From positions 1 through 5,804 of the forward strand of contig JAQGPB010000051.1 of the NCBI GenBank assembly GCA_028293265.1: a DNA stretch of 5,804 nucleotides, given 5' to 3'. The notes below the pieces were generated by a model that saw only the letters and a list, made by a program, of their open reading frames with translations, did not search any database and was not told the DNA's origin. Source of the DNA: Pedosphaera sp. (GTDB taxonomy: Bacteria > Verrucomicrobiota > Verrucomicrobiae > Limisphaerales > Pedosphaeraceae). The position numbers and the translations under genes were made by a program. Below, piece by piece: positions 1-5,088 of this stretch. Position 1 is the stretch's first letter; the number at the start of each line of letters is the position of its first letter.

Positions 1-1347
1 TTTCTCCGCGGAAGTCACGGCGGCCCAGCCGTCAAAGTCCCGATGCGCCGACTGTTTGCGCAACGAGATTCTCTCCTGCACCCCTTTCTTTTCCACCGGC
101 AACGTCTCCCAACGCGGACGGTCCTCCATCTTTGGCACCGGGATCGTGGGCGGCGTGTTTTGGATGTTGCCATCCATCGCCTTTTGCGTGGTGTTGTTAA
201 AAAAAGCCGACAGCGAATAAAATTCCTTCTGCGAGATCGGGTCGAACTTGTGATCGTGGCAAACCGCGCAACCGGTGGTCAGCCCGAGCCACGTTTGCGA
301 CGTCGTCTCGGTGCGGTCGCGCGCGTAGAGGACCAGATACTCCTCGTCAATCGCGCCGCCTTCGTTGCTGGTGATGTTGCAGCGGTTGAACCCGCTGGCG
401 ATTTCCTGTTCCAGCGTGTGATGGGGCAGCAGGTCGCCCGCGAGCTGTTCGATGGTGAACTGGTCGAACGATTCGTTGCGGTTGAAAGCCTTGATGACCC
501 ATTCGCGGTAGGCCCACATCTCGCGGTAGTTGTCGAAGTGAATGCCGTTGGAATCCGCGTAACGGGCCACGTCCAGCCAGTAGCGCGCGCGATGCTCGCC
601 GTAATGCGGCGAGGCGAACAGACGATCAACCACTTTTTCGTAGGCACTTGCCGAGGAATCTTTCACGAACGCCTCGACTTCCTCGGGCGTGGGCGGCAGG
701 CCGGTCAGGTCCAGCGTCACGCGGCGGATCAGCGTGCGGCGGTCAGCTTCCGGCGCTGGTTTCAAATGCTGCTGCTCCAGGCGCGCGAGAATGAAATTAT
801 CAATCGGATTCTTGACCCAGCGACGGGCATGCACCTTCGGCACTTCGGGACGGACGGGCGCGATCAATGACCAATGCGGTTGATATTTCGCGCCACTGGC
901 AATCCAGCTTTTGAGCAGTTCTTTTTGCTGCGTCGTCAGCGTCTTGTGCGTCTTCGCCGGCGGCATGACATCATCCGAGTCGGTCGCGGTGATGCGGCGG
1001 ATGACTTCGCTCGCCTCGGGTTTGCCGGGCACAATGGCCGGGGACGAATCCTTGCGCGGAGCGATGGCTTCATCAAAACGATCCAGCCGCAAACCGGCCT
1101 TGCGCGCCGCCGAATCCGGCCCGTGACATGAAAAGCAATTTTCGGAAAGAATGGGCCGGACGTCGTGGTTATATTCGAGTTTGCCTGGCTTGGCCGCGGC
1201 AGCGGATGCTGGCAGCGAACCTTGGGCGGTCAAACCCGCCAAGATGAGCACGGCGGTAAACCGAAAGAATGCATGACGCCGACGTGGGCGCAAAGCCAAG
1301 TGGCCCCGCGCCTGCAACCGGTTGCGAAAGTTTAAAAACTGGGTCAT
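1..1347 (-). CDS. PSCyt1/PSCyt2 (DUF1549) domain secreted c-type cytochrome protein, C-terminal part missing
   Basis: The 449 visible codons run from the ATG at 1345-1347 off the left edge with no stop. The N-terminus has a long Arg-rich stretch (residues 1-30, including PRRRHAFFRF), a hydrophobic core (TAVLILAGL) and an Ala-rich cleavage region near residues 48-52, so it is probably exported. A PSCyt1 domain follows (about 57-165), with heme motif CFSCH (C71, C74, H75) and a downstream MPP (M128) that may supply the distal heme ligand. A PSCyt2/DUF1549 domain starts near NPIDNFIL (180-187), includes LDLTGLPPTPEEV, and contains a second heme-type motif CAVCH (C360, C363, H364) followed by DHKFDPIS. 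Family members normally continue into a DUF1553 domain, here beyond the edge. Substrate and role are unknown; such proteins are abundant in Planctomycetes and Verrucomicrobia and often sit with DUF1501 genes. There is no clear Shine-Dalgarno sequence, only GGAA directly before the ATG. Family call is firm; the exact start is less so because the region before the hydrophobic core is unusually long. Confidence 0.93.
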   Translation of the reverse strand, partial: MTQFLNFRNRLQARGHLALRPRRRHAFFRFTAVLILAGLTAQGSLPASAAAAKPGKLEYNHDVRPILSENCFSCHGPDSAARKAGLRLDRFDEAIAPRKDSSPAIVPGKPEASEVIRRITATDSDDVMPPAKTHKTLTTQQKELLKSWIASGAKYQPHWSLIAPVRPEVPKVHARRWVKNPIDNFILARLEQQHLKPAPEADRRTLIRRVTLDLTGLPPTPEEVEAFVKDSSASAYEKVVDRLFASPHYGEHRARYWLDVARYADSNGIHFDNYREMWAYREWVIKAFNRNESFDQFTIEQLAGDLLPHHTLEQEIASGFNRCNITSNEGGAIDEEYLVLYARDRTETTSQTWLGLTTGCAVCHDHKFDPISQKEFYSLSAFFNNTTQKAMDGNIQNTPPTIPVPKMEDRPRWETLPVEKKGVQERISLRKQSAHRDFDGWAAVTSAEK

Positions 1348-1568
1348 TTCCGAATCTAAATCCGATTCCAACCAAATATCTCCCCGAGCAATGGAATTCT
1401 GACGAATCCGAGTGCCGGGGTATTCAATGGATAGCACACCGCGCCCGATTTGAAAATGACCAAAATGGGATTTTTAACCGTGTTTCCGGGACTTGACTTT
1501 CTTACAAGACTACAACTTCATGGCGCTGGCCGAGATTGTGTTTTTTTCGATCCTACTGGAATGCGTTT
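1348..1568. promoter_or_regulatory. Divergent intergenic region, no convincing promoter recognised
   Basis: These 221 bases separate two divergently transcribed genes, so both promoters should lie here. On the plus strand TTGACT at 1493-1498 matches a -35 box, but no good -10 hexamer lies 16-18 bases downstream; the sequence there reads CTTCAT. On the minus strand the best candidate is a weak extended -10 (TGC followed by TATCCA, near 1426-1434) without a good -35. The region is A/T-richer than the flanking genes, with runs such as GGGATTTTTAA around 1468-1478. I see no riboswitch, tRNA or clear operator. The region is reported for completeness. Confidence 0.35.
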
Positions 1569-2543
1569 ATGAAAATCGTTTCAACTTCGTTTCTGCTCGT
1601 TGGCTCCTTGTGCGCGACCACCTTGGCGCGGGCTGACGGTCTTTATGTATCCTTTTTCAACACCGACAGTGTCGGAATGTACGACGCGCAGAGCGGTGCG
1701 CTTATCAACGCCACTTTCGCCTCGGTGCAGGACGCGCTCGGACTGGCCGTTGGGCCGGATAACAATCTTTATGTCGGCAGCGACAGTCTCGCCAGCGGAA
1801 ACGGGGCGGGGATCATGCGTTTTGGCCTGGGCGGCACGACTGGAACAGCACCGGGAACTTTTGTGGATCATGTCAGCGATAATGCGTTGAATAATCCCCA
1901 AGGACTCGCCTTCCAGGGCGGCAATTTGTACGCGGGCGACATCACGGCGGGAAATATTTTCGTCTATAACACCTTGGGCAATCATGCCGGCACTTTGTCC
2001 TCCCCAAGCCTTGGCGCTCCAAATGGCCTGGCTTTCGGTGCTTCCGGCACGCTGTACGTCGCTGATTTGAACCAGGGAAATGTATTGAGCTATAGCGGCG
2101 GAAACTTCGCGCAAGTAAACAGCCAACCCGGCAAATTTGACGCGGCCCATAGTGTCGCGGTGGGCGGAAATGGGAAATTATACGTCCTCAACATCTCTGG
2201 GGCAACGGGCGGCATTTATCAACTGAACCCGGGTGATGGTTCCGCGTTGAAGATCGTTGATTACAGCACTTCTACTTTCCAGCCCGCCGACATGGTCGTT
2301 GGCCCGGACGGCAAGCTTTACGTTTCCGGCCAGGACCTGAACACGGGGGAAGGCGAGATTCTCAATTACGGACTCGATGGCTCAGGCGGCACTGTGTTTG
2401 CTGATACCGGATCCGGGACCAGTCCGGGGTACATAACTTTTGAGACTGTTCCCGAACCGTCGGCGTGGTCAATAGCGGGGATCGGTGTTGTGGTTTTAGC
2501 GATGTTCAGGCGGCGGGCGGTGAAGCGCGAGGCGAAGGCTTAA
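1569..2543 (+). CDS. Secreted beta-propeller-like (NHL-type) protein with PEP-CTERM sorting signal
   Basis: The protein has 324 residues. A signal peptide (1-22) has core FLLVGSLCATTLA and likely cleavage after ARA, before DG. About six repeats of 40-50 residues follow, each with a core like G-LAV/F-G--G-LYV: GLYVSFF (24-30), GLAVGPDNNLYVG (58-70), GLAFQGGNLYAGD (112-124), GLAFGASGTLYVAD (153-166), SVAVGGNGKLYVL (195-207) and MVVGPDGKLYVSG (242-254). This pattern fits an NHL/SMP-30-like six-bladed propeller. The C-terminus is a PEP-CTERM tail: VPEPS at 294-298, a hydrophobic helix (about 300-313), then RRR (314-316) and more basic residues. Such tails are recognised by an exosortase, which would place the protein at the cell surface or in extracellular matrix; no exosortase is in the window. 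The ATG at 1569 is preferred over an in-frame TTG at 1536 because it begins a normal signal peptide and has GGA nine bases upstream. Ligand or enzymatic role is not evident; no catalytic motif was recognised. Confidence 0.92.
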   Translation: MKIVSTSFLLVGSLCATTLARADGLYVSFFNTDSVGMYDAQSGALINATFASVQDALGLAVGPDNNLYVGSDSLASGNGAGIMRFGLGGTTGTAPGTFVDHVSDNALNNPQGLAFQGGNLYAGDITAGNIFVYNTLGNHAGTLSSPSLGAPNGLAFGASGTLYVADLNQGNVLSYSGGNFAQVNSQPGKFDAAHSVAVGGNGKLYVLNISGATGGIYQLNPGDGSALKIVDYSTSTFQPADMVVGPDGKLYVSGQDLNTGEGEILNYGLDGSGGTVFADTGSGTSPGYITFETVPEPSAWSIAGIGVVVLAMFRRRAVKREAKA

Positions 2544-2675
2544 CAGGATTCTGGACTGATTGAACCGCTGTCGATGGAATAGCTGTCTCGGTTCTCGATG
2601 CCAAAGCGGCAGAGGACTGCCGCAGTCCAAGACGCTCGCGCGACCAACAGGCCCGTTCAAACCTTTGCTACTGCA
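2544..2675. other. Intergenic space between convergent genes
   Basis: These 132 bases lie between the stop of the PEP-CTERM gene and the stop of pal copy 2. Apart from the composite palindrome at 2606-2628 and a G+C-rich stretch just right of it (GACGCTCGCGCGACC, 2631-2645), I see no gene or RNA. An open frame starting at 2598 on the plus strand crosses the palindrome and runs antisense through pal; it is not supported as a gene. Confidence 0.6.
2606..2628 (-). terminator. Composite inverted repeat, candidate terminator of the tol-pal operon or dispersed palindromic element
   Basis: The plus strand has GCGGCAG (2606-2612), a 4-base spacer AGGA, and CTGCCGC (2617-2623): a perfect 7-bp G+C-rich stem. 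Overlapping it, GGACTGC (2614-2620) and GCAGTCC (2622-2628) form a 15-base near-perfect palindrome, so the two hairpins exclude each other. Read on the minus strand, the first hairpin lies about 50 bases after the pal copy 2 stop and is followed by TTT then GG. That could work as a weak intrinsic terminator for the tol-pal operon. The plus-strand side has no T-run, so termination of the PEP-CTERM gene here is less likely. A dispersed extragenic palindrome is an equally good reading. The structure is seen directly; its function is inferred. Confidence 0.5.
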
Positions 2676-3269
2676 TCAAGGCTTCGGCTGAAGCAGTACC
2701 ACAAAATCATCCCGGCGGTTTTGGGACCAGGCGGCTTCGTTGTGGCCCTGCTCGGCGGGCTTGTCCTCGCCGTAGCTGATGGTGTCAATGCGCGAGGCGT
2801 CCACGCCGAGGTTCACCAGATATTCACGCGCAGCCAGGGCACGACGCTCGCCGAGGGAGCGGTTGTATTCCTCGGTGCCACGTTCGTCGCAGTTGCCTTC
2901 GACTCGCACGGCGACTCCATCATGGCCCTTCATATAGTTGGCCACGTCTTGCAGCTTCGAGTGCTCGGCCGATTTGACGCTGGCTTTGTCGTACTCAAAA
3001 TAAATGGTCTGCCCTTTCAGCGGCATCGTCGGGTCCGCAGGCCAATCATGGATGGGTGTAGGCGGGATGCCGGCCGGAGTTTGCGTGGTGACGACGGGGG
3101 TTCCTTGATCGAGCGGAGGACGTAGAAAATTTTGTGCATTCGGGTCCTTCGGGATATTAAATGCGTTGGGCACCGTCTTGGGACGTTGCGGTCCCGTCTT
3201 GCAGCCAACAGCGACGGTCATCAGGGCTGCCCCCAACATCATTAAATTCAGCAGGTTCTTCAGTTTCAT
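2676..3269 (-). CDS. pal: Peptidoglycan-associated lipoprotein Pal, copy 2 (OmpA-like domain)
   Basis: This 197-residue lipoprotein has a signal peptide ending AVGC, with C23 as the predicted lipidated residue; K24 rather than Asp at +2 fits outer-membrane sorting by the E. coli rule. A Pro/Thr-rich linker (24-86) precedes the OmpA-like domain (about 87-197). That domain carries TIYFEYDKASVKS, the Pal signature VEGNCDERGTEEYN, SLGERRALAAREYL, DTISYGED and NRRDDFVVL. In the family, the Asp of DERGT and the Arg of GERRA contact diaminopimelate of peptidoglycan. Pal anchors the outer membrane to the cell wall and binds TolB. The first position after EG is Asn instead of the usual His. This is the last gene of the operon, starting 22 bases after pal copy 1. 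No good Shine-Dalgarno sequence precedes the ATG; the nearest purine run, GGGGA, is about 15 bases upstream. It is a tandem duplicate of its upstream neighbour, with a very different linker. Confidence 0.95.
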   Translation of the reverse strand: MKLKNLLNLMMLGAALMTVAVGCKTGPQRPKTVPNAFNIPKDPNAQNFLRPPLDQGTPVVTTQTPAGIPPTPIHDWPADPTMPLKGQTIYFEYDKASVKSAEHSKLQDVANYMKGHDGVAVRVEGNCDERGTEEYNRSLGERRALAAREYLVNLGVDASRIDTISYGEDKPAEQGHNEAAWSQNRRDDFVVLLQPKP

Positions 3270-3291
3270 TGCGTTTGGTAATTATCCCCGC

Positions 3292-3885
3292 TCAAGGCTT
3301 GGGCGGGAGCAGGACTACGAAATCATCGCGGCGGTTTTTGGACCAGGCGGCTTCGTCGTGCCCTTGCACCGCAGCCTTGTCTTCGCCGTAGCTGATGGTG
3401 TCAATGCGGGAGGAGTCCACGCCGAGGTTTATCAGATATTCGCGCGCGGCCAGGGCGCGACGCTCACCGAGGGAGCGGTTGTATTCCTCGGTACCGCGTT
3501 CGTCGCAGTTGCCTTCAACCTTCAGCGCCACCTCGGCATGGCCTTTCATGTAATTGGCCACGTCCTGCAGCTTCGATTGCTCGGCGGATTTGATGCTGGC
3601 TTTGTCGTAGTCAAAATAGATGGTCTGCGCCTGCAACGGAGAAGACGGATCGGCATTCCAGCCCGTGTGTCCGGGCCCCAGGGGAAAGCCACCATCGGCG
3701 CCCTGGGCGCTTTTGACGCTGTTGCCAGTGTCTATGGGCATGGCCTGGCCCAATCGGCTGTCATCGTTGACTTTCGATCTCGACCCCGGCAGCGGGGTAA
3801 GCCCTTGGGGATGTTTGCAGCCAACAGCGGTCATTGTCAGGGCCGTCCCTAACACCATTAAATTCAACAGGTTCTTTAATTTCAT
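3292..3885 (-). CDS. pal: Peptidoglycan-associated lipoprotein Pal, copy 1 (OmpA-like domain)
   Basis: This is a 197-residue lipoprotein with signal peptide 1-22, lipobox AVGC and acylated C23 (Lys at +2). The linker (24-86) is Gly/Ser/Asp-rich, unlike the Pro/Thr-rich one of the downstream copy. The OmpA-like domain (87-197) has TIYFDYDKASIKS, VEGNCDERGTEEYN, SLGERRALAAREYL, DTISYGED and NRRDDFVVL, all typical of Pal. I count 14 differences from the downstream copy over the 111-residue domain, about 87% identity. The expected role is outer-membrane anchoring to peptidoglycan and partnership with TolB during envelope constriction. The ATG lies 24 bases after the tolB stop, a position usual for pal. 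The start is fixed by the signal peptide and shared with the other copy, but no Shine-Dalgarno sequence is apparent: the leader reads CACAAAAACCAAACGCA before the ATG. Identification as Pal is firm; which copy does the housekeeping job is unknown, although the tolB-adjacent one is the natural candidate. Confidence 0.96.
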   Translation of the reverse strand: MKLKNLLNLMVLGTALTMTAVGCKHPQGLTPLPGSRSKVNDDSRLGQAMPIDTGNSVKSAQGADGGFPLGPGHTGWNADPSSPLQAQTIYFDYDKASIKSAEQSKLQDVANYMKGHAEVALKVEGNCDERGTEEYNRSLGERRALAAREYLINLGVDSSRIDTISYGEDKAAVQGHDEAAWSKNRRDDFVVLLPPKP

Positions 3886-3909
3886 TGCGTTTGGTTTTTG
3901 TGGGAGGCT

Positions 3910-5088
3910 TTACCTGGCCCAACTGGGTTGTGAGTTGCTTGAATTGCCACCCGAGACCCGGGCAGCATCCTTGACTTGTTTCGTGGGCACGTCAAGCACG
4001 GAGAGCACCCGGCTCCCGCCGCCGCCGCGCCGCACAAAAATCAATGTCCGCGAGTTCGGCGCCCACGAGGGGTCCTCGCCGCTTACCAACAGCCTCGCCG
4101 AACCGCCCTGCGCCGGGACGACGCAGAGGTTGAAATCCCCCATTTGCGCGGTGAAGGCAATCCACTTCCCGTCCGGCGACCAGTCCGGCTCCGATGGATT
4201 GGAAATCCCGCTCGTGGAAATCCGTTCCATCTGGCCGCCGCCGGCGGGGACCTTATATAAGGAGCGCCGGCCGCCGACCCGTGCCGCAAAGCAGATCCAA
4301 TTGCCATCCGGCGACCAGCAGGGCGAGGAGGCCTCACGCGTAGTGGTGATTTGTTTCAAATTGTCGGTCGCGATGTCGCGAACATAAATATCGGGACTGC
4401 CGCTTTTGCTGAGGACGAGCGCCACCTTGCGTCCGTCGGGCGAAACCGCCGCGCTGCTGTTCATGCCGGGATAATGCGCGAAATTTTGCCGCTCGCCCGA
4501 ACTTAGATTTTGGTAAAAAACATCGGGATTGCCCAGTTTGTAGGAAGTGTAATAGAGCGCGAGCTTGCCCGGCACCCAGCAGGGCGCGGCCACGGTGGTG
4601 CGGTCGCTGGTCACGGCTTGGGGGTTGTGGCCGTCGAAATCGGCGATGTAAATCTCGCTCGACTGCCCGGAGCCGGCCTTGAAAGCGATCTTGGTTTCGG
4701 CGATGCCGTTGACGCCGGTGAGTTTCATGACGACGTCATCCGCCAGCCGATGGGCCTGCGCACGAGAGCTGCCGCCGTTGTAAATTTTGGAGAAGAGAAC
4801 ATTTTTTCCGAGGCTCAACTGGCCCTGAACACTGCCGTTGTTGTTGCCGGTGAGCGCGTATTTGGCCGAATCGGGCGGGACTTCGACGAAACCCATCACG
4901 GTCAGGTCAAAGTTCAACGCCCGCGCGACCTCTCCCGAAAATCCGCTAATTGCGATGGGAGTTGGCGGACTATCGAGATCTACTGGTTTGGTGATGTGGA
5001 TTGTATCGTCCTGGGCATTTGCGACGAACGCACATAGTCCAACTGCCAGTGGCACTGCCAAAAATTTCATCCAGAATGGTTTGTTCAT
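3910..5088 (-). CDS. tolB: Tol-Pal system beta-propeller protein TolB
   Basis: This 392-residue periplasmic protein is somewhat shorter than E. coli TolB (about 430). Its signal peptide (1-25) has core FLAVPLAVGLCAFVANA, with predicted cleavage before QDD. The N-terminal TolB domain (about 28-135) includes PIAISGF, LNFDLTVMGFVEV and ADDVVMKLTGVNGIAETKIAF, a recognisable match to the family. PD40/WD40-like propeller blades follow, marked by SPDGRKVALVLS (216-227), SPDGNWICFAA (259-269), SPDGKWIAFTA (304-314) and a divergent WAPNSRTLIFV (342-352); an earlier degenerate blade spans 168-195. In the family, TolB binds Pal with its propeller and links it to TolA, supporting outer-membrane integrity and constriction at division. 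The ATG overlaps the stop of the upstream tolA-like gene as ATGA, suggesting translational coupling. That favours this start over the in-frame ATG at codon 7. The protein has Cys residues at 19 (signal peptide), 170, 257, 266 and 322; I see no evidence on whether the last four pair. Confidence 0.95.
   Translation of the reverse strand: MNKPFWMKFLAVPLAVGLCAFVANAQDDTIHITKPVDLDSPPTPIAISGFSGEVARALNFDLTVMGFVEVPPDSAKYALTGNNNGSVQGQLSLGKNVLFSKIYNGGSSRAQAHRLADDVVMKLTGVNGIAETKIAFKAGSGQSSEIYIADFDGHNPQAVTSDRTTVAAPCWVPGKLALYYTSYKLGNPDVFYQNLSSGERQNFAHYPGMNSSAAVSPDGRKVALVLSKSGSPDIYVRDIATDNLKQITTTREASSPCWSPDGNWICFAARVGGRRSLYKVPAGGGQMERISTSGISNPSEPDWSPDGKWIAFTAQMGDFNLCVVPAQGGSARLLVSGEDPSWAPNSRTLIFVRRGGGGSRVLSVLDVPTKQVKDAARVSGGNSSNSQPSWAR

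Larger units (their letters stand above)
2676..3897 (-). repeat. Tandem duplication unit containing the two pal genes and their leaders
   Basis: The two units (3292 to about 3897, and 2676 to about 3281) match at both ends. Near the start codons, both share a leader ending CCAAACGCA before the ATG, followed by about 30 bases of almost identical coding sequence. In the 3' half of the genes, identical stretches reach about 25 bases, for example the segments around 2770-2794 and 3386-3410. The middle of each unit, coding for the linker, no longer aligns convincingly. This fits an old tandem gene duplication with selection, or gene conversion, preserving the two ends. Confidence 0.85.

Noticed and set aside
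43..870. Open frame of 275 codons on the plus strand
   Set aside because: It is the exact antisense register of the DUF1549 gene, which has clear heme and family motifs. The translation is Arg/Val-rich with no recognisable domain.
1493..1521. Sigma-70 promoter from TTGACT at 1493
   Set aside because: The -35-like hexamer is good, but no acceptable -10 box occurs at 16-18 bases spacing, so it is not called as a promoter.
1536..1568. Upstream TTG start adding 11 residues to the PEP-CTERM protein
   Set aside because: The ATG at 1569 gives a normal signal peptide and has GGA at suitable spacing. The extra residues (MCFFRSYWNAF) add no plausible function.
1520..1636. Short plus-strand frame from the ATG at 1520 (MALAEIVFFSILLECVYENRF and onward), overlapping the PEP-CTERM start
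   Set aside because: It has about 38 codons, no Shine-Dalgarno sequence, and overlaps the start of the better-supported gene in another frame. A leader peptide cannot be excluded but nothing supports it.
1581..2150. Open frame of 189 codons on the minus strand
   Set aside because: It lies wholly antisense to the PEP-CTERM propeller gene, whose repeats, signal peptide and sorting tail are convincing. No domain or start signal was seen.
2681..2694. Small inverted repeat GCTTC/GAAGC at the end of pal copy 2
   Set aside because: It lies inside the last codons of the gene, has a short stem and no following T-run. It is likely chance within coding sequence.
2598..3125. Plus-strand open frame antisense to pal copy 2
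   Set aside because: It resembles the plus-strand frame at 3166-3852 only because both are shadows of the duplicated pal genes. The similarity (for example ADGVNA-GVHAEV) is explained by the duplication.
3166..3852. Plus-strand open frame antisense to pal copy 1
   Set aside because: It is a shadow of the real lipoprotein gene and has no independent support.
4510..5037. Plus-strand open frame antisense to tolB
   Set aside because: tolB on the opposite strand has a signal peptide and PD40 motifs. This frame has no recognisable domain.
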